Source: Cryptomeria japonica (taxonomy: Eukaryota; Streptophyta; Pinopsida; Cupressales; Cupressaceae). Taken from it: a DNA stretch of 64,000 nt. Location: contig NW_026728903.1 in the NCBI RefSeq assembly GCF_030272615.1, positions 462,501 to 526,500 of the forward strand, written 5' to 3'. This document shows positions 1-12,299 of this stretch, in pieces (the stretch's first letter is position 1; each line of letters opens with the position of its first letter). A program made the position numbers and the translations under genes. The notes below the pieces were generated by a model. It had not been told where the DNA came from. It saw only the letters and a program-made list of their open reading frames with translations, and made no database searches.

Positions 1-256
1 ATTTTAAGTGATTGTCAAAATATTGAATAAAGTAATTTTGGATTAAAAAATTAAAAAACTTATAAAATATTTAGTTATAATATCAGTATCATAAAAATAA
101 ATCATTAAGATATACTCTTTGGAAAGTTCATGTGAATTAATTGAAATAATTAATGCACTATTTAGTCCTTTATTTTCTAATTAAATAAATAAATATAATA
201 TAATAATTAGAACATGTAGGCTATATATGGTATATAGCCTACCCTCTAATTATTAT
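1..256. other. AT-rich flank resembling the 3' flank of the BAHD gene
   Basis: No gene is seen. The first 70 or so bases align by eye, with small gaps, to about 54948-55020, just downstream of the BAHD gene: both have TTTTAARTGATTGTYAAAAT, then ATTGAATAA, then AAAAACTTAT. Because the sequence is AT-rich, the similarity is suggestive only. It could mean that another copy of the BAHD locus lies to the left of the window. Confidence 0.35.
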
Positions 257-1026
257 TGTATGTGGTGAAAAGTGGATAGATGAAAACAACAATATTGAAA
301 GACTAAAATAGATTCAACCACAAAACCCTAGCCTAACAACAACAAAGATCCACCATAACATATGAAGATTACCTAAGACAATGCAAATCAACAAAATCAC
401 AAAGATTATACCATCACATGTCCACTAGGGTTTGAATCTCCCTTCTTCCTATCTTTATTGATCTTGCTTGATATATTTGCTCTTTTATGTGTGCACAAGA
501 GCTCAACAAAGAACGGAAATGTGGTTTCTTGTAGCTTGATTGCATATAAAAGTTTGAATGCGTAGTAGACTTAGGGTTGATAATGAAAGAAACATATCCT
601 TATATAGAAGACACTTTATAAAATGAAGGGATAAGATTAAGAGGTGTAAGAGATAGATGGTTAGCTAGGATTAGAGGGTAGGTAGAAGAAATAAGAAAAT
701 AATAAGAGGGTAGGCAGTGTAGGAATTAAGAGATGAATGACATGTGTCATGGGTAGAAAAGGCTAATGAATTAATTAAATAAATAAAAATTTACTTAATT
801 AATAGAAGAAGTGAGATCAAAATAAAAAGTATTTATTTAATTTAGAAAAAGGACAATTTAAATAAATAAAAGTATTTATTTTAATGAGGAAAGGCTAGAA
901 GAGGATAAATGAATTAAATAAATAAATAAATAAATATTTATTCAATTAATAGAAGAATTAGGCTAAAATAATTAAATAAATAAAAAATATTTATTTAATT
1001 AGACAAGACAATTTTAGATGTCTACA
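257..1026 (-). mobile_element. LTR of an LTR retrotransposon (same family as solo LTR S1)
   Basis: The sequence closely matches the solo LTR at 3500-4228, sharing the AACAACAATATTGAAAGACTAA segment and the repeated AATTAAATAAATAAATATTT tracts. It runs from TGTATGTGG to GTGTCTACA, so on the minus strand it begins TGTAGACA. The purine-rich AGAGGGGCAAAA just inside it (minus strand) looks like a polypurine tract. This would make it the 3' LTR of a minus-strand element whose body lies to the right. No duplicated target is seen around this single LTR (ATTAT against TTTTG), and the partner LTR was not found. Confidence 0.6.
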
Positions 1027-1560
1027 TTTTGCCCCTCTTTGAGACAATGCAACTTGTTGCATTGTTTCAAAGAATATAAGATGAACTGATACAAAGTTGC
1101 CCCAATATGGGAATGCTATGCCCCCTCGAGAGATTGGATGAAAATGTCTAAAAAGATCACAGACAATCTCTCGATAATAAAGAAAGGCTAGAAAGAACTG
1201 ACAAGATAGGATAGAGTGACAGAGTCACAGGATAAAAAAGACTCACACGGGAGTCTAAGGCTAGGATAGTCTATAAGATAGACTACGAGAGAAAACATCC
1301 TCATTGTCATCCACACACCTAAGAGATCAGAGTGCAAAGAGAGCAGAGACCAGTCAACAGTCAAAAGTGATGGCATTGGTGCACAGATTTGATTATGTTC
1401 ACTGATATCAGAGGCCAATAGATAAAGGAGAGTCGGTAAGTACCACAAAACTTCCTTGTACCTTGTTGCATTAATTGTTGTCATAAATGCATGTTAGGTA
1501 GGTCAATAAATGCGCATTAGGTATGTCTAAGAAATTGTCAAGAGGGGCAACAGACATTAA
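1027..1560. other. Element interior, no gene recognised
   Basis: This stretch follows the LTR at 257-1026. Small ORFs on the minus strand (for example 1188-1484) have no recognisable motif and look like chance. The first bases hold the polypurine-tract-like CCCCTCTTTG. It may be the interior of the LTR element, or leader sequence of the PMD frame further right. Confidence 0.4.
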
Positions 1561-1561
1561 G

Positions 1562-1800
1562 GCACGTCTACATTGGTGCCAAGCATGTGGCACGTCTTCA
1601 TCGAGTGCAACCACATCTATGGTTTTAAAAGCGTCTATGTCAAATGCGAGAGCGTTTGTATTATGCAAGCGCATCTATGCATGATAGGCACGTCTGTGCA
1701 GAACAGAGGCACATCTGTGTGCTTCAGGCATGTTTGTGCAATGCAGAAACATCTGTGAAGTATGTCAACATGTTTGTGTCATGAATGCATATTTATGTCT
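1562..1800. repeat. Short degenerate tandem repeat, GCACGTCTGTG-like
   Basis: About eight diverged copies of a 20-30 bp unit carry variants of GCACGTCTRTG or GCATGTTTGTG (for example near 1562, 1589, 1640, 1670, 1690, 1710, 1728 and 1747). They may encode nothing. The short plus-strand ORF at 1573-1758 simply reads through the repeat. Confidence 0.55.
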
Positions 1801-1811
1801 TCAAGGTCAAA

Positions 1812-2160
1812 TCGATAGTTCTGTGATAAACATACATTGTTGATTGGATAAGCTGCTAAGAGGATACACTCAAACAAGTCCTCTAGGGAAGACTAGGATA
1901 ACCGATAGGGATAGGATTGACAATTCTGTGATAAAACATACATTGCCAATCAGGAAACTACTCAAGAGGATACTTTCAAGTAGAGGCCCTAGGATAGGAT
2001 AGAGCAGGGCACTTTGTGATGAACAAGAAGTACCATAGAAATTGACAATTTTGTGATAGAACATATGTTGTCAATTGGATTAGGCTGAAATTGACAATTC
2101 TATGATGGAACATATATTGTCAATTGGATAATATACTCAATAGGATACACTCAAGTAGGT
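1812..2160. repeat. Four diverged repeats with an internal hairpin
   Basis: Four copies begin near 1812, 1917, 2041 and 2089. The core is ATTGACAATTCTGTGATAAA followed by ACATACATTGTCAATTGGAT. Arms ATTGACAAT and ATTGTCAAT are inverted repeats about 17-18 bases apart, so each copy can fold as a hairpin. The first copies are followed by a shared AAGAGGATAC..TCAAG segment. Confidence 0.6.
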
Positions 2161-2204
2161 TCCCTAAAAGATAAGATAAAAGAAGTACTTTATGAACAAC
2201 AACA

Positions 2205-2450
2205 AGTACTGCTAGGATAAAGTGCCATATGATAGATATAAGCACTAGGATAAAAGAGCAGCACTTCGTGATGAACAAGGAGTACTACTATGATAGAGTG
2301 TCATATGATAGATATAAGCACTAGGATAAAAGAGATAAACACTTTGTGATGAATAGGGAGTAATACTAGGATAGAGTGCCATTTGATAGATATAAGAACT
2401 AGGATAAAAGAGAGTAACACTTTGTGATGAATAGGGAGTACTACTAGGAT
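2205..2450. repeat. Tandem repeat of about 86 bp, about three copies
   Basis: Units contain CTAGGATARAGTGCCATATG, GATAGATATAAGCACTAGGA, TAAAAGAG and ACTTTGTGATGAAYARGGAG. Copies start near 2213, 2285 and 2372, and the array stops at GATTGACACAG. No coding potential is seen. Confidence 0.6.
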
Positions 2451-2597
2451 TGACACAGTTGATTTGTATGACTGCAGGAGGCCCTATCTATGTTGGAGTC
2501 ATGAGAGAGATTCTATTTGACTTAGGGATTACGAGTAGAGCTGACATTCAAGGATAGAGCAATAGTTGAGGCGAAAGGCTTGCAATACATTATGTAT

Positions 2598-2951
2598 ATG
2601 CCTGAGTTTTGAGCAAACATGAGATTGCTGACTGCATTAGTTGAGAGATGACACTTAGAGACATGCACGTTTCATTTTCCGATGCATGAGATGATAGTCA
2701 CCTTAGAGGATGTATACAAGATACTGAGAATACTGATCGATGGGGAGTTGATTCCGTACAATCGAGAGGGAGATTGAGATGCACTTTGACGAGTGTTCTA
2801 GGATCTCGGACTAGAGATAAGAGAAAGATATGTGGCCTGGGACACCATGACACAGACAAGATTGGCTCTACTGGTGGTGTTGGCAAGAGTTATCAGTGGG
2901 TTCCTCTGTGCGGATAGGATGACACAAGGGTTGGTTATGGGATGGGGGAGG
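2598..2951 (+). pseudogene. Plant mobile domain (PMD, MAIN-like) pseudogene, first part
   Basis: One reading frame of 118 codons reads through about five stops (TGA, TGA, TGA, TGA, TAG). It shows the pattern of the plant mobile domain of MAIN-like proteins and their transposon relatives: LLTALVER-stop-HLET, then TFHFPMHEMIVTLEDVY, then a GELIPY segment, then LARVISGFLCADRMTQG and VMGW. The TGA in VER-stop-HLET is where the family usually has Trp, so it is probably TGG changed to TGA. The frame is cut at 2951 by copia A and resumes in frame at 49374. PMD proteins occur both as host genes for silencing or meristem maintenance and inside transposons; which this was cannot be told. Confidence 0.7.
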
Positions 2952-4932
2952 TGATGGTATGATGAATGAGTAAGGATTCGGTTAACTACTGAGAGGGGGA
3001 GGGTGAATCAGTAGATACAAAACTGAGATAAAATTTTCACCAAACAAAAACAACCTCTGAAGTCAAACTCAAAACTGACAAATTGCAATATCATTGTTAA
3101 GAAACTAGTTGACTATCATAACAGAATAACAATAAAACAACTATGAAAATCTCAAACCTATTAACCAAAACATCCAAATACTTTATTGACAAAAAGAAAA
3201 GCTCATTTTCGATTGTTGTCGGTCATCATATCATAACTAAGTGGATTTAGCAGTTAAGAAAATTAACCATATCAAACATAACCACAAAAACATTCACCAC
3301 TTGACACAATGATTTTGATGTGGAAACCCAAATGGGAAAAACCACGATGGGGATGAATACCCACAAGTATTGTGAACTCTTATGAAGTTCGCCCTATTAG
3401 GAGCCAATCCTGTTAAAGCTTTACAATAAGTCCTATTAAGAATAGATCCTGTTAGGGACCACCTGGTTAAGGGATTGACTATAATTCCCTATTAGAAGTT
3501 GTTTATGGTAAAAATGGAAACAACAATATTGAAAGACTAAATGACTTCAACCACAAAACCCTAGCCTAACAACAACAAAGATCCACCATAACATATGAAT
3601 ATTACCTAAGATAATGTAAATAAATGAAATCACAAAGATTATACCATCACATGTCCAATAGGGTTTAGATCTCCATTCTTCCTATCTACATTGATCTTGC
3701 TTGATATATTTTCTCTCAGATTTTATGTGTGCACAAGAGGTCAACAAATAATAGAAATGTGGTTGCAAGTAGGCTTGATTGCATATGAAAGTTTGAATGC
3801 TAGAATGCTTGGAAGGGCTTAGTTGATTGAATAGGGTTGATAATGAAAGAAGCATCTCCTTATATAGAAGACACTATAAGAAATGGAGGGATAAGATTGA
3901 GAGGTTTAAAAGATAAATGGTCAGCTAGGATTAGAGGGTAAGTAGAAGAAATAAGAAACTAATGAGAGGGTAGGTAGTGTAGGAATTAAGAGATGAATGA
4001 AATATCTCATGGGTAGAAAAGGTTAATGAATTAATTAAATAAATAAATATTTATTTAATTAATAGAGGAAGTGGGATAATTAAATAAATAAAATATTTAT
4101 TTAATTTAGGAAAAGGATAATTTAAATAATTAAATATTTATTTAATTAATAGAAGAATTAGGCTTAAATAATTAAATAAATAAATAAAATATTTATTTAA
4201 TTAGATAGGACAATTTCAGGTGTCTACAGAAGAAATACCCTGTTAGGAGTAAGCTCGGTAGAGGATTTGAAATCCAAGCTAATGGATCACCTGGTTAGAG
4301 GATTTCGATAACACTAAGCTTGTTAGAGCTTACCCGGTTAGGGGATTTGACTATTGTAACTGTTAGAGAACAACAAGGGTTTGCTGATCTGGTGAATATA
4401 ACTACTCTTCTTGATCAGATCCTTTTCAAGCTCCTATCTTCCTTTACACATACTACATATACATCATCCAGTTCGGCAACCAATCACTCTTACATTCAAT
4501 CAAAATTGCCAACACTACAACAAAATAAATCATCGACCTTATAAAAAAAACAATAGGTCGGTAACACATCACAAACCTAATTATCTTATAGAGATTACAA
4601 ACAAATCGGTCAAGTATGACCATTATATTAAATAGCAATTACTTGCACATCATTCAAGATAACCTCGACCGCTCCTTGATCACCGCTTCATAGAACACTA
4701 TAACTCATCACACTGTTTCCATTACATACAATGTACTTGCTCATTCGCAAGACAAAAACCATTATCTCTACACGCCAAAAATTATTTGGAAATCCTCTCA
4801 TACAACATGCATATGTGACATAATCTTCCCACCGGTTACAAAACAACATTATTACAAGATCATTACAAATTATAATTGACATCAATGACAACATAAAAGT
4901 TTATCAATGCAATCTGCATGCAAATACCAACA
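2952..4932 (-). repeat. Copia A 3' LTR (left), interrupted by S1
   Basis: Matches 9361-10264 plus 48875-49368. Shared landmarks are TTAACTACTGAGAGGGGG near the start, CAAATTGCAATATCA, the CCTGTTAGG/CCTATTA segments, and CTGCATG..AAATACCAACA at the end. Excluding the S1 insertion it is about 1.25 kb; the right LTR is about 1.4 kb because it keeps an extra stretch near 49105-49265. Next to its inner end, CTCTCCCATTCGCATTG reads on the minus strand as a polypurine-tract region. Small ORFs here are chance. Confidence 0.85.
3500..4228 (-). mobile_element. Solo LTR S1 inside the left LTR of copia A
   Basis: TGTTTATGG...GTGTCTACA (729 bp) interrupts the left LTR of A. The right LTR of A is uninterrupted at the matching place (TAGAAGTAATACC near 9895). 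TSDs are GAAGT (3495-3499) and GAAGA (4229-4233), one mismatch. It belongs to the same family as the LTR at 257-1026. With both LTR ends and a TSD but no interior, it is a solo LTR left by recombination between two LTRs. Many AATTAAATAAATAAATATTT tracts. Confidence 0.85.
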
Positions 4933-5276
4933 ATCTCTCCCATTCGCATTGATGGCAATACAATTATCAATACCATTGGTTTCTATGATTGTGAATAGGA
5001 ATCCTAGTTTACATTTTACCATGTATGCTCCTTCAACTGAGTCTTCATGTCTTCAACTGGTAACAGGCTATAAATCTTCTCTCTGTCAATCATATAATTC
5101 TTCTCCCCCTTTAACAACAATGCCAAAGTGAAAGTAAAACATGTAGTGTCATACTTCACTGTTCTTCAACATCAACTTGCAACTTGATTCTCCTCCTGTG
5201 GAATAACTCCACTCTACACCAATCCTGCTTCAAGATTCTTCAATTATCTCTGGGACTAATGTATCTCACATTATGC
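4933..5276. other. Copia A 3' untranslated interior
   Basis: Lies between the left LTR and the end of the A polyprotein. Its left edge holds the polypurine-tract region. No gene is seen; the short plus-strand ORF at 4907-5131 crosses the LTR boundary and has no motif. Confidence 0.55.
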
Positions 5277-8200
5277 TTAATAGACCTCATGTAGGGGCAC
5301 AACCCCTAGCTGACCTCTAAGAAACTTAAAAGTAATCTTAGGTAGAGGTTTAATAAAGATATCTGCTAGCTTCTCCTCGATAGATACATGTTCCAATAAC
5401 ACATCTTTACTCTGCAGTTTCTCTCTTAAGAAATGATATTTCAGCTCAATATGCTTGGTTCTAGCATGCAAAACCGGGTTCTTTAAAATATTTAATGCAC
5501 TAGTGTTGTCACATAAAATCCTTATAGGATCTATAATCTTCAACTTGAATCCTTCCTGAATGTGTTTCATCCAGATTGCCTGGGTACAATTCATATATGA
5601 TGCAACATACTCAGCTTCAACAGTGGACTGTGATGTACAACTCTGCTTCTTGCTGCTCCATGAAATAAGTTTTCCTCCAAGAAAGAATGTACCACCAGTT
5701 GTGCTCCTCCTGTCATCAACATTACCTACCCAGTCTACATCCATATAAACCTTCAAATCAAAGTTACCTATATATGGATACCATAATCCATAGTCAATAG
5801 TACCTTTCAAATATCTGAATATCCTCTTGGTTGCTATCAAGTGTGTCTCCTTTGGATTCTTCTGAACTTTGGTAACTAAATCAACTGCATGAGCAATTAT
5901 CCGGTCTACTGTGAACAAAATAATGCAATTTCCCTATCATTGACCTGTACTCTTTTTCATCAATAGATGCGACATCATCCTCCTTATACAGTTTACAACC
6001 TGTAACCAGTGGTGTCCCAACTAGTTTACAGTCACTCATTCCAAATTTCTTCAATACCTCTTTCAGATATTTAGACTGTGTGATAAAAATACCACTCTTC
6101 ATTTGCTGAATTTTCAAACCTATGAAGAATTTTATCTCTCCTACTAGAGACATCTCAAATTCACTCTTCATCTCATTAGAAAAGTCATCACTCATGTCAT
6201 CATTGCCTCCAAATATGATAACATCCATACAAACTTCACTAACCAATATCTTATCTCCTTCAGATTTGAGATATATGTTGTTGTCTTCACTAGTTCTCTG
6301 AAAACCTATCTTCATCAGGTCTAAATGTAAGCTTTCATACCATGCTCTCAGTGCTTGCTTCAAACCATACATCACCTTGTGCAATTTACACATCATATCT
6401 TTTGCATCAATAAAAGAATATCCATCTAGATACTCAATGTATACTTCTTCTTCCAGTATTCTATTTAGAAATGTTGACTTCACATCCATCCGATATACTT
6501 TGAATTCCTTATATGCTGCAAATGCAAGTAGAGTCCTAACACCTTCCAATCTAGCAACTGGTGCAAAAGTCTCACCATAGTCTTCACCTTCTTTCTGTAC
6601 ACATTTTTATTCGCCGCTCTGGGTACTAGGGTCCATGTGTTGTTCTTCTCAATTTGGTTAAGCTCCTCCTCCATAGCTTTAATCCAGTGATCATCTCCAA
6701 ATGCTTCCTTAGCATTTCTAGGCTCAATAGTGGAGATCATGCAAGAATTCTCTTTGATTCTTCTTCTGGTTAATACTCCAGCATCTTTATCTCCAATAAT
6801 CTGGTCAAGATTATAATTGAGTCTTGCATACCTTAGAATAACATGATCATTATCTTCAAGTTCTTCTTCTTCACTATCATTCTCTTCTTCTGGATATAAC
6901 TGTTTTGTTTGAAGTGGTACTACAACATTCACTTCATCAGCTTATGGTTTCACCAGTTCTAAATCCAAAATCAGAATGCAAGGTTCTTCATCCTTTTTCT
7001 TCTCACTAGTTTCTCCTGAGACTTCAGGATACTCATCCACTCGAACATCAACACTCCCAATGATTCTCTGTGTCTGGTTGTTGTAACATTTGCAGGCCTT
7101 ACTCTTGGTGGAGTAACCAAGAAATATGTCTTCATCACTTTTAGCCTCAAACTTACTGACATAATCACCTCTCTTGATAAAACATTTACTGCCAAAAATC
7201 TTAAAATAACTGAAATTAGGTGATCTACCATACCAGTATTCATAAGGAGTTTTATCCTTACCTCTCTTTACCAATATCCGATTCATAGTGTTGACAGTTG
7301 TGGTGACAGCTTCTCTCCAAAAAGTTTTTGCTACTCCTTGTAAAAGCATTGTTCTAGCAGCTTCAACAACTGACTAGTTGTTCCTCTCTGCAATACCATT
7401 CTACTATTGTGTCCTTGGTGCTGAAAGCTGCCTTTTGATTACATTATCTTCACAATATCTAGTGAATTCCTCTGAAGTAAATTCACCACCTTGATTAGTC
7501 CTTAGAAACTTTATCTTCTTACCACTTTCCTTTTCAGCTAAGGCCCTAAATGCCTTGAACTTACCGAAGGCTTCTATTTTGTCCTTCAAGAATGTGACCC
7601 ATATCATTATTAAGCAATCATCCGTGACGATCATAAAATATCTGTCACCTTGAATAATTTTAGTCCTTATTGGTCCACAAAGATCTGTATGAACCAAATC
7701 TAACAGATGTTCTGCTGAAAAAGATTTTCTCTTAAAAGTTGAGGATGCCATCTTTCCCAATTGAAATTCCTTACATAGAGCATTCACCAATTTGTCTAAC
7801 TGAGGCAAACCTCTTACCAACTTGGACTTACTGACCTTAGCAATGTTATCAAAATTTATATGATATAATATTCGATGCCAAAGCCAACTATCATCTACTT
7901 TAGCAATTAAATAGTTGTTGACTTTAGGATTCGGGTGAAACAAGTTACCTTTTGTCTGCTTGCCGGTTGCAATTAGTTAACCTTTTCTCCCATAGGTTTT
8001 GCATATTCCATCTTTGAATTCCAATGAATAAACTTTATCATTGAGTTGAGCTACACTAAAAAGATTATGCTTTAATCCTTCAACCCAGTAAACATCATCT
8101 ACATTGCTCTTTCCATTAAGAGAAATAGTTCCCTTTCCTTTTACCATGTAGAGTGAGTCATTACCAAATCTCACAACTCCTCAATCAAATTCCTTCAAAG

Positions 8201-9299
8201 TAAGAAATTTACTCCGGTCACCAATCATGTGGTGTGAACAACCACTATCTATGATCAAATCATCAGAATTATCCATGCGAGAAACTAATGCCTTATGATC
8301 AGATGTCTCCTCTTTAATGGCTACAAAGACAATGTCTTCATTAGCATCTCCCTCATATTCCTCATCAGTAATACCACCATCAACTACAATGAGACAATCT
8401 CTTTTTCCTTTCCTTTGTACTTCTTGTACTTTTCTCGTTTATGCTCATTGTCACCATTAGGACAGTTACCTGCAATGTGTCCAATCTTGTTACATGCAAA
8501 AAATTTCAAAGGTAATTTACCTCTGTACTTACCGGTACCTCTAGGAAACCACTTGGCCAACAATGCTTCAATCTCAATAAAATTGTCTTCATCATCAACT
8601 TCTCTGCTAGATCTAGATTCATAGCTATGACTGACATCTCTACTTTTCCTCATAGGAGGGTTAGAAACTGAAGCTCTAAATGCAGATTCATATTTCTCAA
8701 CACTACCATCATAACCATTTAATTCAAATTTAGTAAGCTTACCAATGATGGATTCAAGGGTTACCTTAGCTTTGTCAATAGATTTTAGCTCCTGAATGGT
8801 TGCAACTTGGATAGTGTAGACCGGTAGAAGGGTTCTCAATACCTTACTAATCACTGTGGCATCTTCCACTCTACCACCAACACTCTTGATCTCAACAACT
8901 ATCTCTTTGATTGTCTGACCATACTATTGTATATTCTCACCTTTAGCCATCTGCATGTCATCAAACTTACCTCTCAGACTCTCTTCTTTGGAAATCTTCA
9001 CATGATCATCACCACTATATATTTCTCTTCCATACCTCATAAGTAGTCTCCAGACCATGGACATCAACATACTCTGAATCAGACAATGAACTTATAATGG
9101 CCTCCAATGCTTGATTGTTTTCTTGTTTCTCTTTCTTGTGATCAGCGGCCAAAGTCCCACTAGGTGCAACATATTGAGTATAAACATTTTCCCAGTATTG
9201 ATTTCCTAGACTCTTGATATATATTTTCATTCTATCACTCCATATTCTATAGTTTTCTCTATTGAACTTCAGACCTTCTTTCTTCATCATGTTCTTCAA
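5277..9299 (-). pseudogene. Copia A gag-pol polyprotein, decayed
   Basis: Reading right to left the order is gag, zinc knuckle, protease, integrase, RT, RNase H, as in Ty1/copia. Gag starts near 9299 (NYRIWSDRMKIYI); the knuckle ACNKIGHIAGNCPN near 8480 has lost its first Cys. Integrase (7404-7943) has GHI-like and HTDLCGP motifs, but its second acidic residue is Asn (LRTNQGGEF) and the CxxC pair is CKEF. RT (5881-6549) keeps YGLKQA, but the YVDD site reads CMDVIIFGG. RNase H (5277-5918) keeps STVEAEYVAS and CDNTSA. Several frameshifts and stops break it (for example near 5900, 6500, 6940, 7380, 7960, 8170 and 8920). It cannot encode active enzymes. Confidence 0.9.
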
Positions 9300-9346
9300 A
9301 ATCTTTACCTCAAGTTGTTAGGCTTAGACCTTAGAGGACCTGAAAT

Positions 9347-9358
9347 GCTCTGATACCA
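9347..9358 (-). promoter_or_regulatory. Copia A primer-binding site
   Basis: GCTCTGATACCA on the plus strand is TGGTATCAGAGC on the minus strand, the standard complement of the initiator-Met tRNA 3' end. It sits two bases inside the 5' LTR, which starts at 9361. Confidence 0.9.
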
Positions 9359-9360
9359 AT

Positions 9361-10264
9361 TGATAGTATGATGAATCAATAAGGATCTAGTTAACTACTG
9401 AGAGGGGGGGGGTGAATTAGTAGATAGAAAACTGATATAAACTTTTCACCAAACAAAAACAACCTCTCAAGTAAAACTCAAAATTGACAAATTGCAATAT
9501 CACTGTCAAGTAAACCAGTTGACTGTCATAAGAGAATAACAGTTAAGCAACTCTTAAACCTTTTAACCAAAACATCCAAGTACCTTATTGACAAAAGTAA
9601 AAGCTCATTTCATATTTTTGTCAATCATCATATCATAACTAAGTGAATTTAGTAGTTTAGCAAATTAACCATATCAAACATAACCATAAAAACATTCACC
9701 ACTTGACACAATGATTTTGATGTGGAAACCTAAATGGGAAAAACCATGATGGGAATAAATACCCACAAGTATTTTGAACTCTTCTAAAGTTCGTCCTGTT
9801 AGGAGCCAAGCCTATTAAAGCTTTACAATAAGTCCTATTAAGAACAGATCCTGTGAGGGACCACTCGGTTAAGGTATTGACTATAATGCCATATTAGAAG
9901 TAATACCTTGTTAGGAGTAACCTTGGTAGAGGATTTGAAATCCAAGCTAATGGATCACCTAGTTAGAGGATTTAGATAACACTAAGCTTGTTAGAGATTA
10001 CCCAGTTAGGGGATTTGACTGTTGTAATTGTTAGAGAACAACATGGGTTTTCTAATCTGGTGAATAGCACTACTCTACTTGATTAGATTCTTTTCATACT
10101 CCTATTTGCCTTTACACATACATTAGATACATTATTTGGTTTGGCAACCAATCACTTACACTCAACCAAAATTGCCAATACTACAACAAAACAACTCATT
10201 AACCTTATAAAAAAAACAATAGGTCGGTAACACATCACAAACCTAATTATCTTATAGAGATTAC
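9361..10264 (-). repeat. Copia A 5' LTR, first segment
   Basis: Matches 2952-4610 of the left LTR minus S1. It breaks off at ...CTTATAGAGATTAC where D inserted and resumes at 48875. The last five bases, ATTAC (10260-10264), are one copy of the TSD of D. Confidence 0.9.
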
Positions 10265-10532
10265 TGTTAGATTTTGCCAAGATCAAGAGGCAATGGAAAG
10301 CACAAATAAGAGAGACAAAATAGACGATAGAAATAAACTGTATTCTATCAAGAGAAAATACTCCTACACAACAAGATCAGACCCAAAAAGGTGGAAATTC
10401 TCCTACACACACTATCCTAATGTGGTACAAACACCCAAGTGTCTCATATCCAAACTAATATGAAATGCATTTCCTAAGTAAAATTAAGTAAGGTGTAATA
10501 ATATCCATGATGAATAATTATTTACACCAACA
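10265..10532 (-). repeat. Element D 3' LTR, internally deleted
   Basis: Matches 48409-48506 and then, after a gap, 48715-48874. The missing middle would hold the TATATAAG promoter region. It ends ...ACACCAACA directly against CCCCCC, which is the polypurine tract read on the minus strand. Confidence 0.88.
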
Positions 10533-10767
10533 CCCCCCTTAAGCGCAACTTAGGGGAATGCACTAAAGTCTACAATGCAACTAAGCAATGCAAGATGGGT
10601 CCCGGCTATGAGGCCATGTTAGGTACCCATGTACAAATACAAATGCATGCAAACCAAAGCAATGAAATCTGTCACAAAGCAGGAAAAGAGAGAAAAACCA
10701 AATGGGAAAAAACCCTCCCCCAAAAGAGAGATGAAAATTAGATACAAAGAACTCTCATAGAAGTATG
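10533..10767 (-). other. Element D 3' interior next to the polypurine tract
   Basis: It is the reverse complement of the 3' interior of copia C (about 35400-35646). Both carry AAGGGGGG at the LTR junction, TTGCACTTAAG-like sequence and a GGTACCCATGTAC or CATGGGTACC segment. Non-coding. Interrupted at 10767 by S2; it continues at 12295. Confidence 0.75.
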
Positions 10768-12294
10768 TGTTGGCAATATTGCATTATAACAGACAATGAA
10801 AGATTGTTGACATTTCAATAAGGATATTGAGAAGGTTGTTGATGATTATGGATATAACTGATTAAAGATGTTTTACTATCTTGATATTATTATTTTGTCA
10901 TTGATGTTAAGAAATTGATTTTCTAATTTAGTATGATGTTGGCATATCTTGAGAAGTATGATATGAAGATTATAAAGAAGTCAGTAAAGACACATAAAAG
11001 AATATGATGAATAAGGGGATAAGTTATTCAATGGGCAACTCTACCGAGTCAGACAATGATGAGATCTTGATGTTTTAGATTGTTTTAACATCATACATAT
11101 GTTGTAAAATGTAAAGGTTAATACTATACTATGTTATCAAGCAAAGAACCTAGTCGGTAAACCCTAAGGAACCTAGTCAGTAAACCCTAAGGTTATCGCT
11201 ATCGGTTAATGAAGGCAGAATGTCTACCGAGTGAAGTTTAGTATTTACCGAGTTGTAACCAGCTATAACAAAATGCATTAAATGTTTACATGTGATATTT
11301 AATGAATGATGCTAATGAGCTGGAGCAGATCAATGATTGGTAAGCCGTGGAAGTAGTTTGTTAACGAATCTAAGGCAATGGAAAGTAGGCAAGAAGATCT
11401 ACAACTCAGATTGAACCACATTACCCTAACACAAGTTCCAAGGTGAATATGCAAGTTCCAAGGCGGGGTAAAACATTTTCAGGTCGAAAGATACATTGAA
11501 CCTAGACAAGATTGAAGATCTAATGGCTATGATTGATCATGGGAAATGTGATCAATGAGATTAAGCGGTTAGAAGATTGTTTATAAATAGGAAACTGTTG
11601 ATAAACAATGTATGCAGACAAGTGTATGCACAGGGATGCTACATAGTGATTACCGAGCACGGAAGCTTGAAGACCTATTAGAATAATAGAGTATTGATGC
11701 CCAACAGATAGACAAGATTAGTTCTATGTCTAGATTGTATTGAACAAATAGGAATCTGCTTTAGCATTTTAGATGTGAAGTTGCAGATAGATTTTTATTA
11801 CTGTTATTTTGTGAAAGTGATAGGAAATCTCTTAACTGAGTGGACTTAACAATCTTATATGTAAATCCTCTAGCAAGGTGACATTCTGATTGAGTGTTTG
11901 AAATCCTTTGACAAGGTCACTTCTAACAAAGTGACCTTCCTAACAGATCTGAGGGAAGTCCCTTAACCAAGTCACATCTAGCAGTGTTTGTAATCTTTAA
12001 TAGGATTTGCTTTTAACCGAGCATACTTTAGAAGAGTATATTTCTTAGTGGGTCCAAAATCCCACAATGGTTTTCCCTATTTGGGTTTCTACGTTAAATC
12101 TGGTGTTATGAGGTTTATATTGTTCATATGCTTTTGAGTTTGCATGTTTGACAGTTTTTGGTTATATGACTAATATATGTTTTACCGAGGTTGAATCTGA
12201 TGTTTTTATGGATGAGTAAGTTTGTATGATTCACCCCCCCCTCTCATCTTGTTGGCTATTAGATCTGTACTTATATTAAGTATTAGAACTATCA
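10768..12294 (+). mobile_element. Solo LTR S2, 1.5 kb
   Basis: TGTTGGCAATATTGC...TAGAACTATCA, flanked by a perfect TSD GTATG (10763-10767 and 12295-12299). Its reverse complement matches S3 at 22461-23954 over the whole length, so they are two solo LTRs of one family in opposite orientation. Landmarks are CTACCGAGT and ACCGAGGTTGAATCTGATG, with a C-rich run (CACCCCCCCCTCTCATC) near the end. No coding capacity. Confidence 0.92.
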
Positions 12295-12299
12295 GTATG

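Noticed and set aside
257-1026. This LTR as a second solo LTR
   Set aside because: No TSD flanks it (ATTAT against TTTTG) and a polypurine-tract-like stretch sits next to it, so it more likely belongs to a longer element.
2698-2886. Minus-strand 62-residue ORF
   Set aside because: Antisense to the plant mobile domain frame, which explains this stretch.
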